Assembly (NCBI GenBank): GCA_017454375.1
Contig: JAFTDB010000005.1
Span: forward strand, 62,001-126,000
Length of the DNA: 64,000 bases
DNA from: Acholeplasmatales bacterium
GTDB taxonomy: Bacteria > Bacillota_I > Bacilli_A > Acholeplasmatales > Anaeroplasmataceae
Direction of reading: 5' to 3'
The position numbers and the translations under genes were made by a program. Shown in pieces: positions 27,549-35,705 of the stretch (within the stretch, counting starts at the first letter, position 1; the number at the start of each line of letters is the position of its first letter). The notes beneath the pieces are model-generated. The model did no database searches and was not told the origin of the DNA. It saw only the letters and a list, made by a program, of their open reading frames with translations.

Positions 27549-28277
27549 ATGAAGATATTGGTATTAAACGGCAGCCCAAAAATGAATAATAGCGCCACTT
27601 TAAATGTAACTAAGGCATTTGTTAGTGGTATGTGTGAAGAAAAAGATTATGATGTCGAATATATCAATTTATCTTCACTAAATATAAAACCATGTATTGG
27701 ATGTCTTTCATGTTGGGGAAGAACTGAAGGAGAATGCATCATCAAAGATGATGATATTCCTATGATGAAGCAAAAAATACTAGACGCAGATGTATTTGTA
27801 GCCTCATTCCCATTATTTTTCTTCGGTATGCCAGGTACTGCAAAGGTATTTATGGATAGAATGCTATCTATGATGAAAACATACCGTGGCCAAAAATCTC
27901 CAGAAAATGGTGAAAGCTTCCATGGACTTCGTTATGAAGATCCTAACAAGAAATTCGTAATTATAACAAGCTGCGCATATACAGAATTTGGTCCAGTTTA
28001 TGAGCCACTTATTAAGCAATTTGACTGTATATGTGGTAAAGGCAAATATACAATGCTTTTCTCTCCACAGCTAAAGACATTAATAGATTTAAATAATGAG
28101 GCTAAAATAAACCGTTATTTAAACAAATTTAAAGAAGCTGGTAAGGAATTTGCCTTAAATGGTAAATTATCAGAAGAAACTGAGGCTAAGCTAAAGCAAC
28201 CTCCATTCTCTGAAGGTGCTTACAAGGTATTTTTGGATGGCTTTTGGCGTGAAGAAAAGGAAAAAGGCGGTAAATAA
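27549..28277 (+). CDS. Flavodoxin-fold FMN reductase / iron-sulfur flavoprotein-like
   Basis: The N-terminus KILVLNGSPKMNNSAT is the FMN-phosphate loop of the NADPH-dependent FMN reductase / flavodoxin-fold family. Cys49, Cys52, Cys55 and Cys63 (CIGCLSCWGRTEGEC) form a CX2CX2CX7C cluster like that of iron-sulfur flavoproteins, so a 4Fe-4S cluster is possible. It lies seven bases after fabZ without a strong ribosome site, between fabZ and the second ACP, so it is in the acyl-synthesis operon. It is not related to FabI, FabK, FabL or FabV. A redox role on acyl chains is inference from position only. Confidence 0.75.
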   Translation: MKILVLNGSPKMNNSATLNVTKAFVSGMCEEKDYDVEYINLSSLNIKPCIGCLSCWGRTEGECIIKDDDIPMMKQKILDADVFVASFPLFFFGMPGTAKVFMDRMLSMMKTYRGQKSPENGESFHGLRYEDPNKKFVIITSCAYTEFGPVYEPLIKQFDCICGKGKYTMLFSPQLKTLIDLNNEAKINRYLNKFKEAGKEFALNGKLSEETEAKLKQPPFSEGAYKVFLDGFWREEKEKGGK

Positions 28278-28278
28278 C

Positions 28279-28512
28279 ATGTTTGAAGAGATTAAAAGAT
28301 TATTAGTAGAATGTGCTAATGTATCAGAAGATGATATTAAGCCTGAATCTCATTTAAAGAAGGATTTAGGAATTGATAGCCTATATGCTGTTGAATTAAC
28401 ATTACAACTTGAAGAATATTATCATATCTCAATTGATTGGGAAGAAATGCATGATGTTGTATATGTTAAGGATGTTGTAGCATTAGTTGAAAAGAAAGTT
28501 GGTAGCAAATAA
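28279..28512 (+). CDS. Second acyl carrier protein
   Basis: The 77-residue protein has the phosphopantetheine site GIDSLYAVEL with Ser34 and a typical four-helix ACP pattern. It differs strongly from the first ACP (23637-23882), having GIDSL in place of GLDSI. ATG 28279 starts one base after the preceding stop; longer in-frame readings run back through the flavoprotein gene. The stop overlaps accB (TAATG). Its tie to the flavoprotein and acc genes suggests a dedicated carrier, but redundancy is possible. Confidence 0.88.
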   Translation: MFEEIKRLLVECANVSEDDIKPESHLKKDLGIDSLYAVELTLQLEEYYHISIDWEEMHDVVYVKDVVALVEKKVGSK

Positions 28513-28949
28513 TGGAATTTGAAGATTTAAAGAAAGTAATTAAAATATTTGAAGATTCTAAATTAACAGTTTTAGAATATGAAACTGAAGGCTTCAAGGT
28601 AAAGCTAGATAAGCGTCAAGGTGGTTGTGCTCCTATGCCAGCACCAATGCCTATGGCTATGGCTCCACAAGCAGACGTACAAGCAGCTTCTCAACCACAA
28701 GCTCAAGATGATAAGGATTTTGTTAAATCTCCACTTGTAGGTACATTCCATGCTGCACCAGCTCCAAGTGCTAAACCTTTCGTATCAGTTGGTAGCAAGG
28801 TAAAAAAAGGCGATAAGCTATGCATTATTGAAGCAATGAAGGTTATGAATGAAATTCTTGCTCCAAAGGATGCTACAATTAAAGACATTTTAGTTAAAAA
28901 TGGTGAAATGGTAGAATTTGATCAAAATTTATTTGTTTTAGGTGATTAA
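28512..28949 (+). CDS. accB: Biotin carboxyl carrier protein of acetyl-CoA carboxylase
   Basis: AccB carries the biotin of acetyl-CoA carboxylase. The C-terminal biotinyl domain has EAMKVMNEI with Lys110 as the biotinylation site; a linker rich in Ala, Pro, Met and Gln (residues 39-66) connects it to the N-terminal part. The length of 145 residues is normal. It is coupled to the upstream ACP gene. Confidence 0.94.
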   Translation: MEFEDLKKVIKIFEDSKLTVLEYETEGFKVKLDKRQGGCAPMPAPMPMAMAPQADVQAASQPQAQDDKDFVKSPLVGTFHAAPAPSAKPFVSVGSKVKKGDKLCIIEAMKVMNEILAPKDATIKDILVKNGEMVEFDQNLFVLGD

Positions 28950-28951
28950 TT

Positions 28952-30319
28952 ATGTTTAAGAAGATCTTAATTGCTAACCGTGGTGAAATCGCAGTTAGAA
29001 TAATTAGAGCTTGCAAAGAAATGGGTATTCAAACCGTTGCCATTTATTCTAAAGCAGATACAGAAGCTTTACATAAGCAATTAGCTACTGAAGCATATTG
29101 TATTGGTAACGCCCCATCAAGTGAATCATATTTAAATATTGACCAGGTTATTTCAACAGCCTTACTTTCAGGCTGCGATGCCATTCATCCAGGCTTCGGA
29201 TTCTTATCTGAGAATCCTGCCTTCGCTAGAATGGTAGAAAAATGTGGTCTTACATTCATTGGACCTAACCCTGATGTTATGGAAAAAATGGGCAACAAGG
29301 CTGAAGCAATTAATTCTATGCGTAAGGCTGGTGTTCCTACAGTTCCAGGATCTTATAAGGCTGTAACTAAGGAAGAAGGCAGAAAAATAGCCTCTGAAAT
29401 TGGCTTCCCAGTCCTAATTAAGGCATCAATGGGTGGTGGTGGAAAAGGTATCAAGAGAGTAAATCGTATTGATGACTTTGACTATCTATATGATGAAGCT
29501 AGAGAAGAAGCTATTAAATTCTTTGCAAACGATGAAATTTATATTGAAAAATTTATCGAAAATCCAAAGCACATTGAAGTACAGGTAATGTGCGATAAGT
29601 TTGGTAATGTCGTTCATTTATTTGAACGTAACTGCTCAATGCAAAGAAGAAATCAAAAGATGCTTGAGGAAGCACCTTGCCAATCAATTTCTAAAGATTT
29701 AAAGGAAAAACTATACGATTCTGCTATAAAAGCATGTAAATTCGTTGGCTATGATAGTGTTGGTACACTTGAATTCTTAGTAGATAAGAATGAAAATTAT
29801 TACTTCATTGAAATGAATACACGTATCCAAGTAGAGCATTCAGTTACTGAAGCTATTACAAACGTTGATATCGTTAAGAATATGATTAAGATCGCTTATG
29901 GTTTGAAGCTACCTTATAAGCAAGAAGATATCAAGCTACTTGGTTGTGCTATGGAATGCCGTATCACAGCTGAGGATCCAGCTAATGATTTTAGACCAAA
30001 CCCTGGTAAAATCACTTTTATGCATGTTCCTGGTGGTATGGGCGTTAGAATTGATTCATCTGTATATACAGGCTATTCAATTTCTCCATATTATGATTCA
30101 ATGATTTTAAAATTGATTGTCTTCGGTCAATCAAGACTTGAATGTATTAGAAAAATGCGTGCCTCTTTAGAGGAATTAATTATAGAGGGTGTAACTACTA
30201 CAACTGAGCTACATTATGTAATATTACACCATCCTACCTTCATTTTAGGTAACTATGATACATCATTTGTACAAGAATTTTTAAAGGAGTTTGATGAAAA
30301 TGTCAAACGCGTTCGATAA
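28952..30319 (+). CDS. accC: Biotin carboxylase subunit of acetyl-CoA carboxylase
   Basis: AccC carboxylates biotin on AccB with ATP and bicarbonate. The N-terminal KKILIANRGEIAVRIIRAC, the glycine-rich ATP-grasp loop KASMGGGGKGIKRV and FIEMNTRIQVEHSVTE are all present. The length of 455 residues is typical. The accD start lies within its last codons. Confidence 0.96.
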   Translation: MFKKILIANRGEIAVRIIRACKEMGIQTVAIYSKADTEALHKQLATEAYCIGNAPSSESYLNIDQVISTALLSGCDAIHPGFGFLSENPAFARMVEKCGLTFIGPNPDVMEKMGNKAEAINSMRKAGVPTVPGSYKAVTKEEGRKIASEIGFPVLIKASMGGGGKGIKRVNRIDDFDYLYDEAREEAIKFFANDEIYIEKFIENPKHIEVQVMCDKFGNVVHLFERNCSMQRRNQKMLEEAPCQSISKDLKEKLYDSAIKACKFVGYDSVGTLEFLVDKNENYYFIEMNTRIQVEHSVTEAITNVDIVKNMIKIAYGLKLPYKQEDIKLLGCAMECRITAEDPANDFRPNPGKITFMHVPGGMGVRIDSSVYTGYSISPYYDSMILKLIVFGQSRLECIRKMRASLEELIIEGVTTTTELHYVILHHPTFILGNYDTSFVQEFLKEFDENVKRVR

Positions 30320-31175
30320 GCGTAAACAAGAATTAAATCAATTTAGCGAAGCATTAGACAAGCTTAATATTCGTAAAAAAGAGACTACCATCACTCCTAA
30401 AGCACTTCCTGATGATGTAACTAAATGTCCTAAATGTAATACATTAATCTTCTCTGATGAAATGCAAAAGAATCTATTCATTTGTCCTAAGTGTAATCAT
30501 CACTTTAGAATTACACCAAAGAATAGATTAGATGCATTAATGGATAAATATGAGGTAATTTTTGACGATATTGCGGAGAAATATACAGATTTCCCTGATT
30601 ATAAAGAAAAATTATCTAAGGCAGTAGAAGATACAAATGAGGATGAATCTATTACATGTGCAGTAGGCTACATCGATGGTATTAAAGTACTTGTCGGTGT
30701 TATGAACAGCTTTTTCATGATGGGCTCAATGGGCTCAGTATGTGGTGAAAAGGTTACTAGAATGGCTGAAAAAGCTTATAAGGAGAACCTACCACTTGTA
30801 ATATTTACATGCTCTGGTGGTGCGAGAATGCAAGAAGGTATCATTTCTTTAATGCAAATGGCTAAAACTTCTGCAGCATTCGCTAAATTAAATGAAAAAG
30901 GCCTTTATATCGCGGTAATTACTGATCCAACTACTGGTGGTGTTTCAGCATCATTTGCGTCTTTAGCTGATATCACACTTGCTGAACCAGGTGCCTTATT
31001 TGGTTTTGCAGGTAAGAGAGTAATTGAATCAACAATTAAAGAAGTATTACCAAAAGAATTCCAAACAGCTGAATTCAACTTGGAAAAGGGCTTTATTGAT
31101 AAAATAGTTTCAAGAAAGGATATGAAGAAGACCTTATCTTTAATTTTAAGTCTTCACGGGTATAAACATGAGTAA
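30300..31175 (+). CDS. accD: Acetyl-CoA carboxylase carboxyltransferase subunit beta
   Basis: AccD with AccA transfers the carboxyl group from biotin to acetyl-CoA. The N-terminal zinc ribbon (CPKCNTLIFSDEMQKN, then CPKCNHHF) and the carboxyltransferase core with FTCSGGARMQEG are visible. The ribosome site GGAG at 30286-30289 allows ATG 30294 or ATG 30300; I chose the latter for spacing, giving 291 residues. It overlaps accC and, at its end, accA by eight bases. Confidence 0.92.
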   Translation: MSNAFDKRKQELNQFSEALDKLNIRKKETTITPKALPDDVTKCPKCNTLIFSDEMQKNLFICPKCNHHFRITPKNRLDALMDKYEVIFDDIAEKYTDFPDYKEKLSKAVEDTNEDESITCAVGYIDGIKVLVGVMNSFFMMGSMGSVCGEKVTRMAEKAYKENLPLVIFTCSGGARMQEGIISLMQMAKTSAAFAKLNEKGLYIAVITDPTTGGVSASFASLADITLAEPGALFGFAGKRVIESTIKEVLPKEFQTAEFNLEKGFIDKIVSRKDMKKTLSLILSLHGYKHE

Positions 31176-32088
31176 GCTTGAAGAAAACGAAATTAAGATC
31201 AAAGAACTTGAAACTGAAATCCTAGCTATGGATATGAATTCAGAAGAATTCAAGGCTAAGACAAAGGAATTACAAAAACTTAAAGAAGCTACATATAAAA
31301 ATCTATCTCACTGGGATCAAGTATTGATTGCTAGAGGTGAAAATAGATTAAAGGCTTCTAAATTAATATCTAGAATCATCACTGATTTTGTTGAATTCCA
31401 TGGTGATAGATATTATGCTGATGATTCAGCAATTGAAGCTGGTATTGGCTATTTACGTGATATGCCAGTTACAGTTATCGCTCAATCTAAGGGTAGCAAT
31501 ACTACTGAATCAATTAAGCATAACTTCTCAATGACTTCACCTGAGGGCTTCAGAAAATCACTTCGTTTAGCAAAAGAAGCAGAGAAATTTGGACGTCCAA
31601 TTATTACAATAATTGACACTCCAGGTGCTTACCCTGGTAAGGGTGCTGAACAACGTGGTCAAGCAAGAGCTATCGCTGATAATTTAATGGAATTCTTTAA
31701 ATTAAGAGTCCCTGTAGTAGCAATAGTACTTTCTGAGGGTGGCTCTGGTGGTGCTTTGGCACTTACTATTTCAGATTATATTTATATGTTTGAAAATGCC
31801 ATTTATTCAGTATTATCACCTGAAGGATTCTCATCTATTTTATTTAAAAATAGAATCACAGCTGAAGAAGCTGCTAATATCATGAAGCTTACTTCAGTTG
31901 ACCTAAAGGAAATGTCAATCATCGATGAGATTGTAAAAGAACCACTTGGTGGAATTAAGGCTCCATCAAAGGATTTTTGTGATAATTTAGTTGATAGCTT
32001 ATATAGTAAAATTAAAGAATTACAAAAAGAAGATGTCGACACTTTACTTGAAAATAGATATCAAAAATTTAGAAAAATGGGTATTTAA
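31168..32088 (+). CDS. accA: Acetyl-CoA carboxylase carboxyltransferase subunit alpha
   Basis: The 306-residue protein shows the AccA pattern: an N-terminal helical part, HWDQVLIARGENRLKA, FHGDRYYADD, DTPGAYPGKGAEQRGQ and EGGSGGALAL. With AccD it makes malonyl-CoA, the extender for chain elongation. The start is inside the end of accD, consistent with balanced expression of the two subunits. Confidence 0.95.
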   Translation: MSKLEENEIKIKELETEILAMDMNSEEFKAKTKELQKLKEATYKNLSHWDQVLIARGENRLKASKLISRIITDFVEFHGDRYYADDSAIEAGIGYLRDMPVTVIAQSKGSNTTESIKHNFSMTSPEGFRKSLRLAKEAEKFGRPIITIIDTPGAYPGKGAEQRGQARAIADNLMEFFKLRVPVVAIVLSEGGSGGALALTISDYIYMFENAIYSVLSPEGFSSILFKNRITAEEAANIMKLTSVDLKEMSIIDEIVKEPLGGIKAPSKDFCDNLVDSLYSKIKELQKEDVDTLLENRYQKFRKMGI

Positions 32089-32090
32089 TT

Positions 32091-32993
32091 ATGAAAATTG
32101 CGTTTTTATTTGCTGGCCAAGGTGCACAAGCAGTTGGAATGGGAAAAGATTTTTATGATAATCTAGAAACTTCTAAGAAAATCTATGATAGTTTTCCTGA
32201 AATTAAAGAATTATGCTTTAATGGACCTGAGGATGTATTAAATCAAACTAAATATGCTCAAAAGGCAATGCTACTTACAAGCTATGTAATAGCTAAAGAG
32301 CTTGAAAACAATGGTATCAAGCCAGAATATGTATGTGGCCTATCTTTAGGTGAATATAGTGCCCTAGCATTTGCTGATGCATGGAAGCTAGATGAAGCAA
32401 TCGATATCATCACACATCGTGGGGATATTATGCAAAATGCCCTACCTTTAGGTACAACTAAGATGGCAGCCGTAATCGGCTTAGATAGAGATGCTATTTT
32501 AGCTGAAATAAAGAAGGTTAGTGGTATTTGTGAGGTTGCAAACTTCAATTGCCCTGGTCAAATCGTTATAACAGGCGATAATAAGGGTGTAGATGAGGCT
32601 ATGCCTTTACTACAAGCTGCTGGCGCTAAAAGAGTATTACCACTTAATGTTTCAGGTGCATTCCATTCATCTTTATTAAATGATGCTTCTAAGGAGCTTC
32701 GTGCTGTACTTGATAAATATACACCACAAACACCTAAATACAAGGTATTATACAATGTATGTGGTGATGAAATGACTGATAATCTAAATGACATTTTAGA
32801 GCGCCAAATCTGTCATTCTGTATATTTTGAGGATACAATTAAGAATTTAAAAGAAAAAGGTGTAGATACATTCATAGAAATCGGACCTGGTAAGACATTA
32901 TCAGGCTTTGTTAGAAAGACTTTAACCGATGTTAAAATCTACAATGTATCTGATTTAGCTGGTTTAAATAATTTATTAAGCGAGTTGAAATAA
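32091..32993 (+). CDS. fabD: Malonyl-CoA:ACP transacylase
   Basis: FabD moves malonyl from CoA to ACP. The GQGAQAVGMGK motif (residues 9-19), the nucleophile Ser85 in GLSLGEYSALA and His192 in SGAFHSSLL are present. The length of 300 residues is typical. In this operon it supplies malonyl-ACP to the double ketosynthase; two ACPs are available as acceptors. Confidence 0.95.
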   Translation: MKIAFLFAGQGAQAVGMGKDFYDNLETSKKIYDSFPEIKELCFNGPEDVLNQTKYAQKAMLLTSYVIAKELENNGIKPEYVCGLSLGEYSALAFADAWKLDEAIDIITHRGDIMQNALPLGTTKMAAVIGLDRDAILAEIKKVSGICEVANFNCPGQIVITGDNKGVDEAMPLLQAAGAKRVLPLNVSGAFHSSLLNDASKELRAVLDKYTPQTPKYKVLYNVCGDEMTDNLNDILERQICHSVYFEDTIKNLKEKGVDTFIEIGPGKTLSGFVRKTLTDVKIYNVSDLAGLNNLLSELK

Positions 32994-32994
32994 T

Positions 32995-33672
32995 ATGAAA
33001 ATAGAAGATTTAGGAATGTATGATGGCTTTAATCTATTTATGGTAGATGAAATAACATCAACAAATGATTATCTAAAACTTAATTATGATTCATTTCCTG
33101 ATAATTCTATTTTATGGGCTTTAAAACAAACAAATGGAAGAGGAAGGTATGATAGAACTTGGATATCAAGGGATGATATTACCTTTTCTTTTTTATTTAA
33201 AAGACCATATAATAATGCCATTATTTCGCCTATTTCAATCGTAGATGCCCTAGCTGAATATGACATCAAATGCGAAATAAAATGGCCAAATGATGTCTAT
33301 TTAAAGGGTAAGAAATTATCAGGCATTTTAATAGAAGATATTTATTTAAATAAATATCAAGCTTCAATTGTAGGTATTGGAGTTAACCATTACGACAAGC
33401 CTGAGGTTGGAGGAATTGGCTTAAATGATTCTGATATTGATTCAGAGGATTTAATCCTAAGAATCGCTAGACATTATAAAGAACTTTTAATGCTAGATAA
33501 TGATTCTCTGATTAAAAAATATAAAGAAAATAATTTAATTTTGAATCATAAGCTAATCTATAAAGAAAAAGAATATGTAGCAGTAGATATTAACATTGAT
33601 GGAACACTTAAATGTAAGAATTCTACAGAAGAAGTTAATATCAAATGCGACGAAATATTTATAAAAAAATAA
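32995..33672 (+). CDS. birA: Biotin-protein ligase, catalytic domain only
   Basis: BirA makes biotinyl-AMP and attaches biotin to AccB. The motifs NGRGRYDRTW and KWPNDVYLKGKKLSGILIE are present. At 225 residues it lacks the N-terminal winged helix of regulatory BirA, so it should not repress biotin genes. It is the last gene of the operon, one base after fabD, which links biotinylation to production of its substrate AccB. Confidence 0.92.
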   Translation: MKIEDLGMYDGFNLFMVDEITSTNDYLKLNYDSFPDNSILWALKQTNGRGRYDRTWISRDDITFSFLFKRPYNNAIISPISIVDALAEYDIKCEIKWPNDVYLKGKKLSGILIEDIYLNKYQASIVGIGVNHYDKPEVGGIGLNDSDIDSEDLILRIARHYKELLMLDNDSLIKKYKENNLILNHKLIYKEKEYVAVDINIDGTLKCKNSTEEVNIKCDEIFIKK

Positions 33673-33701
33673 GAGGATTTGTGCAAAATCCTCTTTATTT
33701 T
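33671..33701. terminator. Bidirectional terminator between birA and the GNAT gene
   Basis: AAGAGGATTT / AAATCCTCTT with a five-base loop has T-rich flanks on both strands. The minus-strand flank is the stronger T tract. It serves the acyl-synthesis operon and the convergent CYTH-GNAT unit. Confidence 0.8.
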
Positions 33702-34138
33702 ATATCTTTTACTAATCTGGCAGCCCAATATTCTAGTCCCATCATATTGATGTAGAAGTTGAGTGCCTTATGGTAATCCTTTGAGGCGGTAGATAAATCT
33801 ATTTTAGTTGCCCCTTTTTCTTTGGCATAAGCTTCAACTGCTTTAAACAGCTTACTACCTATTCCTAGATTACGGTAATCCTTATTTACATATATTTCAT
33901 CAAATGAAAATATCTTCTCACCCTTTTTAAAGAATGAATTGTCCTTTTCTGCATCATAGAAGGTTCCATATGCATAACCAACAATCTTATTATCTACTAG
34001 GGCTATATAGACATCCATTGTATAGTGATCAAGAGTATCACCTATAAGTCCATAACAGCTACCTTCATTTTGAAATTCAAAAGATAAGGCTGAAACTTCT
34101 TTAAGCTCAGCCTTTGTTGCAATTCTAATCTCTATCAT
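33695..34138 (-). CDS. GNAT family N-acetyltransferase
   Basis: The 147-residue protein has the GNAT fold pattern, with the acetyl-CoA loop YVNKDYRNLGIGSKLFKAVE (R-x-x-G-I-G). Substrate unknown. The start overlaps the stop of the CYTH gene by one base (TAATG), so the two genes form one small operon on the minus strand. Confidence 0.8.
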   Translation of the reverse strand: MIEIRIATKAELKEVSALSFEFQNEGSCYGLIGDTLDHYTMDVYIALVDNKIVGYAYGTFYDAEKDNSFFKKGEKIFSFDEIYVNKDYRNLGIGSKLFKAVEAYAKEKGATKIDLSTASKDYHKALNFYINMMGLEYWAARLVKDIK

Positions 34139-34686
34139 TATTTAGTGTCCCTATTATCAAAAGCACGTTTGCTTTTTCTAATTGATTCTTTAAAAGTAAT
34201 CTTATGTGCCTTTAAGAAGTCATCAAAGTCAAGTTGACCTTGCTTAACATCATCAACTTCATATTCAATCTCATAATCTACCTTTCCGTAGTATGAGCTC
34301 TTATCAAAGAATAATGTACCATCCTTATAAGGAGCAGTAGCACGATAAGTAGTTAATTCAGCGATTTTATCTACATGGTAAGGTAGGCCAATAATAGATG
34401 CATCAAAGCCGTTTTTAATTAATTCTTGAGCTTTTGCTTGATTGATGAAGATATGAGTCTCATCAGCGCCAACCTCAGCTCTAGTTTTCTTAGTTAGTTT
34501 GAAGTTTTTACCCTTTTCTCTAATTCTAAGAACAGTTTTTTCATTTAATAATTTAGTATCAGGTGTATCAAAATAGTGATTTACTTGTGTGAAAATGTTA
34601 TTTTCAATTTCAAATTCCTTTAATAAATCATTATATTGTTTTTCATCAATAAATGTTTTGAATTCAATTTCTTTGTTCTTATGCAT
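34138..34686 (-). CDS. CYTH domain protein (triphosphate tunnel family)
   Basis: The N-terminal KEIEFK matches the EXEXK motif of CYTH phosphatases, followed by HYFDTPDTKLLNEKTVLRIR and KLTKKTR, which supply acidic and basic residues of the tunnel. Family members hydrolyse inorganic or organic triphosphates such as tripolyphosphate or thiamine triphosphate; the substrate here is unknown. I chose ATG 34686 (182 residues), six bases after AGGTG; the GTG at 34695 is part of that site. It is divergent from nadK, a frequent neighbour of CYTH genes in Bacillota. Confidence 0.82.
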   Translation of the reverse strand: MHKNKEIEFKTFIDEKQYNDLLKEFEIENNIFTQVNHYFDTPDTKLLNEKTVLRIREKGKNFKLTKKTRAEVGADETHIFINQAKAQELIKNGFDASIIGLPYHVDKIAELTTYRATAPYKDGTLFFDKSSYYGKVDYEIEYEVDDVKQGQLDFDDFLKAHKITFKESIRKSKRAFDNRDTK

Positions 34687-34731
34687 AGAAAACACCTACC
34701 TAAATATATATTCACTAAATTTATCTAGCAT

Positions 34732-34761
34732 ATTATATTAAATTTTATGGCTAAAAGTCAA
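34732..34761 (-). promoter_or_regulatory. Sigma-A promoter of the CYTH-GNAT unit
   Basis: On the minus strand TTGACT (34761-34756) and TATAAT (34737-34732) are 18 bases apart, about 45 bases before the CYTH start. Confidence 0.75.
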
Positions 34762-34815
34762 TATATGTGATAGAATTTAATTAATTATTAAAATATTGTT
34801 ATAAGAGGAAAAAAG

Positions 34816-35580
34816 ATGAAATACGCTATAATTTCTAAGAAGAACTCAGAATCTTCAGAAATCAAGCAAAAACTAATGAATGAAGTTCACCATGAATATG
34901 ACGAAGATAACCCTGAATTAGCTATCGCAATTGGTGGAGATGGTACATTTTTAAAGGCATTCCACAAATATCCAAATGCGATTATTTTAGGCGTTAACAC
35001 AGGTCATTTAGGATTTTATTCATCATATCTAGTAAGTGAAGTAGATAAGCTTGTAGAAGATTTGAATAATCAAAAACTAAATATTAAAACAAAAGATTTA
35101 TTATCAGCTAAGATTTTTACAACTAATGGATATTATTATCATCTAGCATTAAATGAAATAACTATCCTTTCAGCTTCAAAGGCTTTGATGTTTGATGTCT
35201 ATATTGATGATCTATTCTTTGAGCGTTATAGAGGTACAGGACTTTGTATTTCTACGCCTACAGGATCAACTGCCTTCAATAAATCACTTGGCGGTGCCTT
35301 AATTGATGATAATATATCTGCATATCAAATTGCTGAAATAGCTGGAATTAATTCAAATGCTTATAAATCAATAATTAATCCAGTTGTATTATCTAGTGAA
35401 AGAAAAATCAGAATCAAATCTAAAATGGTTACTAAAACAACAGTAGTAGTAGATAATTTAGCATTTGATTTCAATGATCTACAAATGTTGACTGTCTTTT
35501 ATAAGAAGGATGCCATCAAAATGGTTGTAAAAGAAGATGATGGTTTTGTTAAAAGAACTGTCGATGCGTTTTTAGCCTAA
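34816..35580 (+). CDS. nadK: NAD kinase
   Basis: NadK phosphorylates NAD to NADP. The GGDGTFLKAFH motif (residues 40-50), GVNTGHLGFYSS and TPTGSTAFNKSLGG are characteristic. The length of 254 residues is typical of the short Bacillota form. The ribosome site is AAGAGGA. It stands divergent from the CYTH gene. Confidence 0.95.
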   Translation: MKYAIISKKNSESSEIKQKLMNEVHHEYDEDNPELAIAIGGDGTFLKAFHKYPNAIILGVNTGHLGFYSSYLVSEVDKLVEDLNNQKLNIKTKDLLSAKIFTTNGYYYHLALNEITILSASKALMFDVYIDDLFFERYRGTGLCISTPTGSTAFNKSLGGALIDDNISAYQIAEIAGINSNAYKSIINPVVLSSERKIRIKSKMVTKTTVVVDNLAFDFNDLQMLTVFYKKDAIKMVVKEDDGFVKRTVDAFLA

Positions 35581-35634
35581 ATATATATAATATTTAGAAG
35601 AAAAAACGTTTACATTTTTTACTGCGGTCCTAAT

Positions 35635-35667
35635 ATTATTGAATATACAATAATATAGTGATACAAT
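35635..35667 (+). promoter_or_regulatory. gap: Sigma-A promoter of gap with inverted repeat over the -35 box
   Basis: TTGAAT (35639-35644) and TACAAT (35662-35667) are 17 bases apart. A 7-bp inverted repeat ATTATTG-AATATA-CAATAAT (35635-35654) covers the -35 box and might be an operator. The start of gap is 39 bases beyond the -10 and has AGGAGGA before it. Confidence 0.75.
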
Positions 35668-35705
35668 AATAACATAAGAATTCATTATTAGGAGGAAATT
35701 AAAAA

